Origin: Desulfobacteraceae bacterium
Lineage (GTDB): Bacteria > Desulfobacterota > Desulfobacteria > Desulfobacterales > Desulfosalsimonadaceae
DNA length: 34,270 nt
Assembly (NCBI GenBank): GCA_021737225.1
Contig: JAIPEJ010000009.1
Coordinates: forward strand, 1-34,270
Direction of reading: 5' to 3'
Positions 1 to 9,035 of this stretch are shown piece after piece. The notes beneath the pieces were generated by a model. The model had not been told where the DNA came from, searched no databases, and saw nothing but the letters and a program-made list of their open reading frames with translations. The position numbers and the translations under genes are program-made. How positions within the stretch are numbered: the stretch's first letter is position 1; every line of letters begins with the position of its first letter.

Positions 1-420
1 GACCGGCAGACCGCCGAGCTTCAAAGCGAACTTGCAGCCACGGACCGGGCAGAACAGGAAATGTTTTTCCGGATCCGGGGCGGTCCCGAGCAATCGGACC
101 GTTTTTCCGCAAGCCATGCGGGTGCGTCAAGAAACCCGGTGAAGGATCCGGGCGCCTACATGACCGAATCCCGCCTGCGGGCGTGGCATACCCTGATGGC
201 AGCCGATTCCGATCCGCCGCGCCTTTTTGTCACGCATAGTCAGTCTGTCATGGAAGCCGTGGCCGAGGAAGATGAAACCCTGAGGAAAATGGATGATCCG
301 CCCGAAGGGCTGCAGATTATGTCTGGCAAGCCCGGCGGGCCTGATGACGGCTTCAAAGCGGATTTCTATGAACTCGGCAGCCGGAACCGGATTATCGCGC
401 TTCTGCAGCAAATCGGGTAG
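1..420 (+). CDS. 3' part of a hypothetical protein (5' end outside the window)
   Basis: Frame 1 is open from base 1 (DRQTAELQSELAATDRAEQEMFFRIRGG...) to TAG at 418-420; no family recognised. Confidence 0.5.
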   Translation, partial: DRQTAELQSELAATDRAEQEMFFRIRGGPEQSDRFSASHAGASRNPVKDPGAYMTESRLRAWHTLMAADSDPPRLFVTHSQSVMEAVAEEDETLRKMDDPPEGLQIMSGKPGGPDDGFKADFYELGSRNRIIALLQQIG

Positions 421-558
421 TTGCCGGAAAAATCTGAGCAGGCCCCTTGACTCGGCCCAACAATTGGTATATTGGAAAAATCTTGTTGCATCGGCGCCGA
501 AATGAACAGCCCATTGATATACTATAATCCATATGGAAATTGAGAAAGGAGACGAAAA

Positions 559-747
559 ATGGCTTTTAATCCGATTGTTGACGCAGAGAAATGTGAAGGC
601 TGCGAGGAATGTGTGGAGGTCTGCCCGGTGGAGGTTTTTGAAATCCAGGACGGCAAGTCCGTTCCGGTCAATGCCGAGGAGTGCCTGGGATGTGAAAGCT
701 GCATCGAGGTTTGCGAACCCGGCGCGATTACAGTGGAAGAGACCTAG
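559..747 (+). CDS. 2[4Fe-4S] ferredoxin, 62 aa
   Basis: Two CxxCxxCxxxCP-type motifs (CEGCEECVEVCPVEV, CLGCESCIEVCEPGA); AAAGGAG ribosome-binding site just upstream. Confidence 0.95.
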   Translation: MAFNPIVDAEKCEGCEECVEVCPVEVFEIQDGKSVPVNAEECLGCESCIEVCEPGAITVEET

Positions 748-768
748 TCCGCATACCGGAGATCCTTG

Positions 769-793
769 CCCCGGCCATGACTTATGGCCGGGG
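769..793 (+). terminator. Hairpin after the ferredoxin gene, terminator-like
   Basis: Perfect 10-bp stem CCCCGGCCAT / ATGGCCGGGG with GACTT loop 20 bp after the stop; the following T-tract is weak. Confidence 0.5.
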
Positions 794-976
794 TCTTGCC
801 GTCTTGTAAAGCCCTCCGGCAACGTGCACATCACGCCAAAGCCGCGGGAAGCTGATCCCTGCAGGATAAAAAAATCCATCCATAACGTCACCGCGAAGAA
901 ATCGCGTTTATATGATTTCCCGGCATGTCTGCCGTATTCTTCGTGCTTGCATTGAGGTTTTGACTGAAGTATTCGG

Positions 977-1525
977 ATGAAAGGTGCCGCTATGTACAGC
1001 ATGCATACGTGGATCGGAACAATTCTGGCCGATATTTTGCCGGACCCGTTCCGGGTCAGGCGTATCTGGCTGCCCGGCACGTATCAGCCGGAGGCACACG
1101 AACCGGGCATGCAATCAGACAGCCTGCAGCTTACCAATGAACAGCCGCTGCCGGAGATCCGGATACTCGATCAGATGATCCGGGCATACCTTGAACTCGG
1201 AAAGCCCCTTGAAACGCCATGGCAGTGGCTTTGCCAGGATCACCTGACCCCACTGCAGCGGCAGGTGCTGCGCCTCACCGCTGAGATTCCGTACGGCCGG
1301 GTTCGTACCTACAGGGATATTGCCGCGGACATGGGTAAACCCGCCGCGGCTCGATTCGTGGGCAATGCCCTGGCCGCCAATCCCTGGCCGCTGCTCATCC
1401 CCTGTCACCGGGTGATCCGCACCAACGGGGCCGTAGGCGGTTTTGGCGGCGGCACGGGCATGAAAACCAAGTTGATTAAACACGAGACAGGTACAAAACA
1501 TCCGGTGCTTGCGCATCGGTGGTGA
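977..1525 (+). CDS. Methylated-DNA--[protein]-cysteine S-methyltransferase (Ogt/MGMT family)
   Basis: Active-site motif PCHRVI with upstream IPYGRVRTYRDIA helix; start may be 977 or 992. Confidence 0.9.
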   Translation: MKGAAMYSMHTWIGTILADILPDPFRVRRIWLPGTYQPEAHEPGMQSDSLQLTNEQPLPEIRILDQMIRAYLELGKPLETPWQWLCQDHLTPLQRQVLRLTAEIPYGRVRTYRDIAADMGKPAAARFVGNALAANPWPLLIPCHRVIRTNGAVGGFGGGTGMKTKLIKHETGTKHPVLAHRW

Positions 1526-1544
1526 ATGTGATAGAGATGCCAAA

Positions 1545-1877
1545 ATGAAACAATATGTTATTGATGAACTCAGCGAGCAGGATCAAAAAAAGCTGGAGAC
1601 TTGCTTAAACGAGCGGTTCGGACCGGCCGTGCTCGACCGGGTGTACTGGGTTCCGCTGGATCCGGAATTCTACACCACCCTGCAGGCTTCCCACGAGGAC
1701 TGCCATCCTCTGTATTTCGCCCTGCAGCTCAAGCCCGGGGCCCTGGTCGGCGAATTTCTTGTCCGAACCCACAACCAGATGCACTGCGATTGCATGGCTT
1801 ATGCCAATGACGCACAGCAGCGCTGGTTTATGGCATTGATTGACGGGATTTTCCGGGAGCTGGACATTACTGTATAA
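1545..1877 (+). CDS. Conserved hypothetical protein, about 110 aa
   Basis: ORF MKQYVIDELSEQDQKKLETCLNERFG...; ATG at 1545 is more plausible than the track start 1509, which overlaps the MGMT gene. Confidence 0.6.
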   Translation: MKQYVIDELSEQDQKKLETCLNERFGPAVLDRVYWVPLDPEFYTTLQASHEDCHPLYFALQLKPGALVGEFLVRTHNQMHCDCMAYANDAQQRWFMALIDGIFRELDITV

Positions 1878-1880
1878 CTC

Positions 1881-2021
1881 GTGCCCATCCAGAAATGGCT
1901 AATTTGCCCAATTTCTGCGTCAGGCTCAAATTTTAATCCTCAAAATACTTTGAGTATTCCTGCGGTTAAAATTTTCGCCTTCCTTGAACTTGAACAAATT
2001 ATCTGATTTCTGGATGGGCAC
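1881..2021. mobile_element. MITE-like palindromic element (element 1), 141 bp
   Basis: Perfect 16-bp terminal inverted repeats GTGCCCATCCAGAAAT (1881-1896) / ATTTCTGGATGGGCAC (2006-2021), inner stem AAATTTTAATCC / GGTTAAAATTTT, flanking direct repeat TAACTC (1875-1880, 2022-2027). Confidence 0.75.
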
Positions 2022-2124
2022 TAACTCGGAATTATATACTGCGGTTTTGGCATTTCCGGATTCGTCAAATTTGTATTTGTTTCGGATTTTTACATCCGAA
2101 TTTCGGACTTTTCGGTGGTAGCGG

Positions 2125-3783
2125 ATGCATTCAACCATGCTGAAAATTATTCCCCTGGGCGGGCTGGGCGAAATCGGCCTGAACATGATGGCCCTGGAAT
2201 ACGGGGACACGATCGTGGTCATTGACGCTGGGCTGATGTTTCCGGAGGACTACATGCTGGGCGTGGATTATGTGATCCCTGACATGGGCTATATTCTGCG
2301 AAACAAAGCCCGGCTTCGCGCCCTGGTGCTGACCCATGCACACGAGGATCATATCGGGGCCCTTCCGTATCTGCTCCGGGAAGTCAATCTGCCGGTTTAC
2401 GGCACACCCTTTACACTCGGCGTGGTCCGCCACAAGCTTGAAGAACACGGCCTGCTGGCAACTGCCTCGCTCAACGTAGTGCGTGCCGGCCAGCGCATTT
2501 CCGTCTCCCCGTTTTCCTTTGAATTCATCCGGGTTAATCACAGCGTTGTCGACGGAGTGGGCCTGGCCATTGACACACCCTACGGGCTGATCGTGCATAC
2601 GGGGGATTTCAAGATTTCCGATTCCACCATTGCCGGCCTGGAAACCGATGTGGATGCCTTTGCCAGGTGCGGGCAGCGGGGGGTGCTTGCGCTGATGTCG
2701 GATTCCACAAACGTGGAGCGCGAGGGACGCACCCCCTCGGATGCACGCGTGCGCCAGAGCCTGGAAAAAATTATCGTCAACAGTCCCGGACGGGTTATTG
2801 TGGCCCTGTTTGCCTCCAATATCTCCCGCATCCAGCAGATCGTCAACATCATCAAGACCGGCAGCCGGAAGATTATGTTCAACGGCCGCAGCATTGAACT
2901 CAGCGTAAAAATCGCCAAGCAGATGAACCTGCTGCAGATTCCGGAACACATGGAAATTTCAATAGAAGATGTGGATCAATACCCGGATGAAGAGCTGATT
3001 ATACTTACCACCGGCAGCCAGGGGGAGCCCATGTCAGCGCTTGCCCGCATGTCCACGGGCTCGCACAAACAGATAAAAACCAAGCCGGGCGATACCGTGG
3101 TGCTTTCCTCCAAGTTCATTCCGGGCAACGAAAAGGCGATTGCCAAGATTATCAACAACCTTTTCCGCAAGGGCGCCAACGTGATCTACGAAAAAATTTC
3201 GGAAATACACGTATCCGGGCATGCCTTTCGCGATGAGCTCAAGATGATGATCGACCTGACCCGGCCCGGATATTTCATTCCCATTCACGGCGAGTATCGG
3301 CATTTGTATCATCACGCCCAGTTGGCCGCCGAATCCGGTATTGCCCGGGACCGGGTGATGCTTGCGGAAAACGGGGACAAGATCGTATTCGGAGAACAGG
3401 GCGGTCGGATATCCGAGCGTATCCCCACCAGCCGGGTGCTGGTTGACGGTAAAGGCATTGGCGATGTTGGACGGTCCGTGTTAAAGGAGCGGCGGCTGCT
3501 TTCAGAAGAGGGCATGGTGGCTGTCACCATGGCCATTGACGAGGAAACCGGGTTTGTCGTGTACGGTCCGGAGATCCTGTCCAAGGGCTTTGTGTTTGAA
3601 ACCGAAACCGGCCATATCATTGAAGACGCCAAATGCGTTGTGCTGGAAATCGTGGAGGAAGCCGTGGAACTGCCGCATCCGGCCGAAGTGATCCGGCGTC
3701 GGCTGCCCGGGGCCCTGCGGGAGTATTTTAATTTTACCATGCGGCGCCGGCCGGTGATTCTGCCCTTTATCCTGGATGTGTAG
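2125..3783 (+). CDS. rnj: Ribonuclease J (metallo-beta-lactamase/beta-CASP RNase)
   Basis: MLKIIPLGGLGEIGLNMM start, THAHEDHIGALPYLL metal motif, SGHA and PIHGEYRHL motifs; start may be 2125 or 2137. Confidence 0.93.
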   Translation: MHSTMLKIIPLGGLGEIGLNMMALEYGDTIVVIDAGLMFPEDYMLGVDYVIPDMGYILRNKARLRALVLTHAHEDHIGALPYLLREVNLPVYGTPFTLGVVRHKLEEHGLLATASLNVVRAGQRISVSPFSFEFIRVNHSVVDGVGLAIDTPYGLIVHTGDFKISDSTIAGLETDVDAFARCGQRGVLALMSDSTNVEREGRTPSDARVRQSLEKIIVNSPGRVIVALFASNISRIQQIVNIIKTGSRKIMFNGRSIELSVKIAKQMNLLQIPEHMEISIEDVDQYPDEELIILTTGSQGEPMSALARMSTGSHKQIKTKPGDTVVLSSKFIPGNEKAIAKIINNLFRKGANVIYEKISEIHVSGHAFRDELKMMIDLTRPGYFIPIHGEYRHLYHHAQLAAESGIARDRVMLAENGDKIVFGEQGGRISERIPTSRVLVDGKGIGDVGRSVLKERRLLSEEGMVAVTMAIDEETGFVVYGPEILSKGFVFETETGHIIEDAKCVVLEIVEEAVELPHPAEVIRRRLPGALREYFNFTMRRRPVILPFILDV

Positions 3784-3820
3784 TACCAGGCATGCAACTT
3801 TCTCAGATAAACAGGCGGAT

Positions 3821-6067
3821 ATGACAATACAAAGGGAAATTGCAGGGATACTGATCTTTTTTCTGGTGGTGTTTTCCGCAGTGAGCCTGCTGACCTACAG
3901 TCCGGCGGACCCGTCTTTGCACCACGCCGTGGACTCCGGTCTTGTGCAGAATTATTTCGGACTGGCGGGTGCTTATCTGTCAGGCCTGCTTGTGGGTCTT
4001 TTTGGAATCGGGGCATTCTGGGTTCCGGTTTTGCTTTTTTTGACCTGTATCCGTTTTTATACGTACGGGAGCCGGGTTTCTCCGTGGCTGGCAGCTTCAG
4101 GCGGCATCTTGCTGGTGGTCGGCAGCGGCGCGCTGGCTGCTCTTTATCAGGACAGCTACGTGATTTTCAATACGCCGTATGCTGCCGGCGGTATGCTGGG
4201 CCAGCCCGTGATGGCGATTTTTCTGCGGTATGCGAACCCGACGGGAGCACTGGTCATCCTGTTGTTGATCCTTGCCATCGGCTTCATCCTGACCACAGGG
4301 ATCTCTCTTGTCGCTGCGGGCAGAAACGGCGCACGGCTTGCAAAACTCGGAATCTTGCGCATCAGCGGATGGCTCAGGCGCTGCCTTCAGTATTTCGGTA
4401 GTTTGCGTCTGCCGCGCTTGCCGAAACCTCGGCTCCGGACCGAAAAAACGGGGAAACCCGAAAAACCCTCAAATTCCGGGAAGTCCGGCGGCCTGCCGGA
4501 TAACCCGACTGAAAAACAGGCAAGTTCTGCTGCATCCGCCCAGGTCAAGATCCAGAATCCGGCCCCCCGGTCTGTATCCGCCGCGGCGCCCAAGCAGCAA
4601 GTTTTTGATTCCATGAAGCTCCAGGAAGGCTTTCAGTTGCCGTCTCTGAGTTTTCTGGAAGAGACGGAAAAGGTGGCCGGCGATATTGATCATGAATATC
4701 TGCAGGAGCAGTCCGGGCTGCTGGAGAAAAAACTCCAGGATTTCGGGGTGCAGGGAAATGTCACCGAGGTGCTGCCCGGGCCGGTGATTACCCGGTATGA
4801 ATTCGCCCCTGCTCCGGGGGTGAAGATCAACAAGATCGTCAACCTCTCAGATGATCTGGCCCTGGCCTTAAAGGCCCTGAGCGTGCGCATCATTGCCCCG
4901 ATTCCGGGCAAGGCCGTCATCGGCATTGAAATTCCCAACAAGAAACGCGAACTCGTGGGCTTCAAGGAGATCGTGGGCTCCCGGGTATTTCAGAAGTCGG
5001 ATTCCAAGCTCACCATTGCACTGGGAAAAGACATCGTGGGGTATCCGGTCGTGGCCGATCTGCAGACCATGCCCCATCTTTTGATAGCCGGTGCAACCGG
5101 GACCGGCAAAAGCGTGGCCTTGAATACCATGATCACCAGTATCCTGTATAAGGCCACTCCGGAGGAAGTCAAACTGATCATGATCGATCCTAAGCGGATC
5201 GAGCTTTCCGAGTACGACGGCATCCCGCATTTGATCGCACCTGTGGTCACGGACATGAAAAAGGCCACCAACGCCCTGTTCTGGGCAGTACGTGAAATGG
5301 AGCGGCGATACAAGCTGCTCTCGGAAAAACGGGTCAGGAATGTCAAGCAGTACAATGCAAAGGTTGAAAAGGAAAAGCCTGCCGAAGATGAAGATGCGCC
5401 GCCCCCGGAAAAGCTGCCTTACGTGGTGGTAATTGTTGATGAGCTGGCAGATTTGATGATGGTGGCTTCCCGGGACGTGGAGGTTAGCCTGACGCGCCTT
5501 GCCCAGATGGCCCGGGCTGCAGGCATCCACCTGATTCTTGCCACCCAGCGGCCCTCTGTGGACGTGCTCACCGGCCTGATCAAGGCCAATTTCCCGACAC
5601 GGCTGTCATTCCAGGTATCCTCCAAGATCGATTCCCGGACCATAATTGATACCAACGGGGCTGAGGCGCTTCTGGGGGACGGGGACATGCTTTTTCTGCC
5701 CCCGGGAACGGCCAAGCTGCAGCGCATCCACGGGGCCTATGTCTCGGATGACGAGGTGGGCAAAATCATTGAGTTTTTAAAATCCCAGAAAACGCCCGAA
5801 TACGATGACCAGGTGATCGAGGCGCCCGAACCGGACAAGGAGGGCAGGGGGGAAGAAGATCATGATGATCGCTATGACGAAGCCGTGGCCCTGATTGCCA
5901 AGACCGGACAGGCATCGATTTCCATGGTGCAGCGGCATTTGCGGATCGGGTACAACCGGGCGGCAAGAATAATCGAAACCATGGAAAAAGAAGGCGTGGT
6001 CGGTCCTTCAGACGGAGTGAAGCCCAGGGAGGTGCTGGTGCGCAAGGATTATGACGATATGCCGTAA
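3821..6067 (+). CDS. ftsK: DNA translocase FtsK/SpoIIIE
   Basis: N-terminal TM segments, Walker A GATGTGKS, Walker B VVIVDELADLM, C-terminal winged-helix gamma domain; ATG 3821 preferred to track start 3776. Confidence 0.93.
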   Translation: MTIQREIAGILIFFLVVFSAVSLLTYSPADPSLHHAVDSGLVQNYFGLAGAYLSGLLVGLFGIGAFWVPVLLFLTCIRFYTYGSRVSPWLAASGGILLVVGSGALAALYQDSYVIFNTPYAAGGMLGQPVMAIFLRYANPTGALVILLLILAIGFILTTGISLVAAGRNGARLAKLGILRISGWLRRCLQYFGSLRLPRLPKPRLRTEKTGKPEKPSNSGKSGGLPDNPTEKQASSAASAQVKIQNPAPRSVSAAAPKQQVFDSMKLQEGFQLPSLSFLEETEKVAGDIDHEYLQEQSGLLEKKLQDFGVQGNVTEVLPGPVITRYEFAPAPGVKINKIVNLSDDLALALKALSVRIIAPIPGKAVIGIEIPNKKRELVGFKEIVGSRVFQKSDSKLTIALGKDIVGYPVVADLQTMPHLLIAGATGTGKSVALNTMITSILYKATPEEVKLIMIDPKRIELSEYDGIPHLIAPVVTDMKKATNALFWAVREMERRYKLLSEKRVRNVKQYNAKVEKEKPAEDEDAPPPEKLPYVVVIVDELADLMMVASRDVEVSLTRLAQMARAAGIHLILATQRPSVDVLTGLIKANFPTRLSFQVSSKIDSRTIIDTNGAEALLGDGDMLFLPPGTAKLQRIHGAYVSDDEVGKIIEFLKSQKTPEYDDQVIEAPEPDKEGRGEEDHDDRYDEAVALIAKTGQASISMVQRHLRIGYNRAARIIETMEKEGVVGPSDGVKPREVLVRKDYDDMP

Positions 6068-6083
6068 ACCGGGGCCGGACTTC

Positions 6084-9020
6084 CTATTGTTCCGGCGGCT
6101 CCGGAGCGAGCTTTTTCATCAAAGACCACATTTGCTCAATCGGATCAGTGACCGGACTGGTCAGCCGGTTGACCTCGTAATCCCCGAGCCTGCCTTTGAT
6201 GGTTACCTGCATGATCAGCCTGCGGAACACATCCAGGGTGTAGTGCTTCACCCAGTTCACCAGCGGAATCCGATCCAGCAGTCCGTTGCTTTTGGCGGTG
6301 GTTACCAGCAGGTCGATTTTCTGTTGTTCAAACGCCGTGTCGTTTTTCAAACCCACGGTGCCACTCATGTGCATGGGCACTGTGCCGCCGGAAAGCAGCA
6401 CATCGTTTAGCCGCAGGCTGCCGTCTTGGACGCCGAAATCCACATAGGCATCCGTGATCGGGCTTTGTCGCGGGATCTGCAGATCCAGCACGCTAAATAC
6501 CGAGGTCATGATCGGAAAATGATACAGCATCCCCCGGCTGATTTTGAGTTTCCCGCCGCCTTTGACCGCCTCCGGGTTCCGCCCTTTGCCGCTGAGTTCG
6601 ATTTCTCCGCGCAGGCTTCCGGAAGGGGTTTTCCGGCCGGTGATTCCAAAAGCGGCCACAATGCTTTCCAGGTCCATGTGGGAAGGGGAAATGCGGGTCT
6701 GCCAGGTGCGTTCCGAGGTGTTGACAGACGCATCGGCAAAGCGGATCGTGCCCCCGTAAGCCCCGATCTGCATATCCGGGATCCGGACAATGCCGTCCTG
6801 GTAGCGGAAATCCGCGGAAAGCCGGTTTACCTCGAATCTGTTTAAAAATCCTTCATGTAAATTCAGGTTCCCCGCCAGGATGAGATCCTCGCGGTCGAGC
6901 CCGGAAAACCGAATCCGGGCGGTGCCGGCGCCGCCTGCACGGATATTGCCGGCCGCGGTTTCAAACTGGTGGATGACAGCGGCAATATTTCCTTTTGTGG
7001 GGAGTTTCTCCTTGCCGGATGTCCGCAGTTCCGCCTTGAGTTCGCATTGCCCTTTCAGTCCGGCCTTTTGCAGATATCGGCCAAAGGGCAGCCGTTGATA
7101 AAGGCTTTCTTCCAATGTGATCGCCTGGGATTCAAGGTTCAAGTGAGTTTCCTCCGGACTGTCAACCGGAATGCCGCCGCTTCCGCGGAAGCTGACACCG
7201 AAAATCTCACCGGTAAAGTCAGTCAGGCGCACCTGTCCGTCATGCAGGCCAAGATGCCCGTACCAGTCTTCTGCCACCCGGCCGATGCGGGAGTGGGTCA
7301 GGGAGACATCCCGCAGATCCGCCTGTACCCTGAGATTTTGAAGGGCTTCAGCAATGGAGGTTTCCTTGAGCTCCCAGTTGCGGCCACGGATCTCGATGTC
7401 ATAGCTGCCGTTGATCTGCCACGGGGTTTTTTCCAGGCTCATCCACTGCCGGATTTCCGGGGTAATCGGCAGGTACTGGCCAAAAAGGGTGAAGTCCGCG
7501 CTCAGGGGTTTGCCAAGGCTAAGCTCGGCCTGGCCGGAGATGGGACTGCCCTGGATAAATGCTTTGAAATCGTTGAACAATACTTTTATCGTACCCGAAT
7601 GCCACTTGATCCGGGTCGACGGACGCCCCAGTTTAAACGGCAGATTCGGCATATGGGCGGATTGCCCTTTGACCTGCAGGTTCACCCCGATTTCACCCGG
7701 TGCAAGCCGGATCCGGCCGTTTAACAAGGCCTGCTGAATCTGCATTTCATCAATTACCTCCCAGACGCCGGGGTGCATGAGCGGCTGCAGGTTTTGATCC
7801 CCGGGGATTTCGTGCAGCTCAATTGCCAGGCGGTATTGTTTGATTTCATGTCCGGAAAAATCCAGTGCGCCGGATAAATCCACCCTGCCGTCGGAAACCC
7901 GCCCCCTGCATTTCTCGATGATCATGCGCCCCGGGGAAAAAATTTCAACATCCGCCTCGATTCCCCGGATGGTGATATCCTGTTGGGTGAAAGATGCCGC
8001 ACCATTGTGGACAGACACGCTTGCTTCGTAATCCAGCCCGGTTTCCCGACACCAGCGGGCATGAATGTTGGTCTGAAATCTTCCCGCCCGGAGATCGGTT
8101 TGAAACCGGTCAGCTGTAATCACCTGTTTGCTGAGTGTATTTAGATGCACCAAATCCATGCCGCGGGCCCCGGCGCGGATCCAGGCCCGTTGGATGCCCC
8201 GGCTGTCCGCGGAGATGCCGCCGGAAAAGATCTCAAGGCTGCCGGCCGGTGCGTCGAGTTGACCGTTTTCAATGGTGACCATGCCGGTTTTCGGGGAAAA
8301 ACGGGCGGAGACGCTTCCGCTCACACCTTTTTCCAGTTTCATTGCAGACGGGTCCAGGCTGCGGGTGGGGAGCTGGAAATTCGGCAGGGAGGCCGTGTTA
8401 AAGCGCTTTACCCACATTTCGGCGTCAATTCCGGACCGGGCGGCGGAAAGGTTGATGTGTATGTTGTTTTTGCCGTTATCAAAGGAGGCCCGACCCTTGA
8501 TCTGCAGCGGCCCGCCGGGCCGGCCGGAGGCACTGAGATTATAAAACTGCAGCGGTTTATCCATGATCGGATGAAGTACCCGGATGGTTCCGCTCTGGAT
8601 TTCAATGCCGGGTATCCCGCCTGCGGCGGAGCGGGAAAAATCACCAGAGAGCAGCCGGTTTACCAGCGCGCGATCCACGCAGGCTTCCGCGTTTTGCACA
8701 GCAATGCGGGTTATGCGGAAATTTCCGTAAAACAGGGAGAAGAAGGCATATTTTACCGCAACGCCGTTAAGTCGGATGTCGTCTGCCCGGCACTTGCCCC
8801 CGGTCTCGGGTTTTATGACAAGGCCTTCCATATGCACACCCGTGATCCATTTGAAATCCAGGCCCCGGATTTCAACATTTGCATCCAGGCGCCTGCCAAG
8901 CGCGTTTTCAATCCGCGGGGCCAGGTAACGGGCGGCAACCAGCCCGGCTGCCTGGCCGGCAAGCACCAGGCAGAAGATCACGATGCCGGCGATCAGGTAT
9001 TTATTGACGCGTCGCATCAC
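6084..9020 (-). CDS. AsmA-like / large periplasmic protein with N-terminal TM helix
   Basis: N-terminal signal anchor YLIAGIVIFCLVLAGQAAGLVAARYLAPRIENALGRRL and long beta-rich AsmA/DUF3971-like body. Confidence 0.65.
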   Translation of the reverse strand: MMRRVNKYLIAGIVIFCLVLAGQAAGLVAARYLAPRIENALGRRLDANVEIRGLDFKWITGVHMEGLVIKPETGGKCRADDIRLNGVAVKYAFFSLFYGNFRITRIAVQNAEACVDRALVNRLLSGDFSRSAAGGIPGIEIQSGTIRVLHPIMDKPLQFYNLSASGRPGGPLQIKGRASFDNGKNNIHINLSAARSGIDAEMWVKRFNTASLPNFQLPTRSLDPSAMKLEKGVSGSVSARFSPKTGMVTIENGQLDAPAGSLEIFSGGISADSRGIQRAWIRAGARGMDLVHLNTLSKQVITADRFQTDLRAGRFQTNIHARWCRETGLDYEASVSVHNGAASFTQQDITIRGIEADVEIFSPGRMIIEKCRGRVSDGRVDLSGALDFSGHEIKQYRLAIELHEIPGDQNLQPLMHPGVWEVIDEMQIQQALLNGRIRLAPGEIGVNLQVKGQSAHMPNLPFKLGRPSTRIKWHSGTIKVLFNDFKAFIQGSPISGQAELSLGKPLSADFTLFGQYLPITPEIRQWMSLEKTPWQINGSYDIEIRGRNWELKETSIAEALQNLRVQADLRDVSLTHSRIGRVAEDWYGHLGLHDGQVRLTDFTGEIFGVSFRGSGGIPVDSPEETHLNLESQAITLEESLYQRLPFGRYLQKAGLKGQCELKAELRTSGKEKLPTKGNIAAVIHQFETAAGNIRAGGAGTARIRFSGLDREDLILAGNLNLHEGFLNRFEVNRLSADFRYQDGIVRIPDMQIGAYGGTIRFADASVNTSERTWQTRISPSHMDLESIVAAFGITGRKTPSGSLRGEIELSGKGRNPEAVKGGGKLKISRGMLYHFPIMTSVFSVLDLQIPRQSPITDAYVDFGVQDGSLRLNDVLLSGGTVPMHMSGTVGLKNDTAFEQQKIDLLVTTAKSNGLLDRIPLVNWVKHYTLDVFRRLIMQVTIKGRLGDYEVNRLTSPVTDPIEQMWSLMKKLAPEPPEQ

Positions 9021-9035
9021 ACCGGTCCGTGCGCA

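Noticed and set aside
892-906. CGCGA-AGAAA-TCGCG hairpin before the MGMT gene
   Set aside because: Only 5 bp; expected by chance in GC-rich DNA
127-1080. 317-aa minus-strand ORF over the ferredoxin gene
   Set aside because: Covers the clear ferredoxin on the other strand and several intergenic signals; no domain
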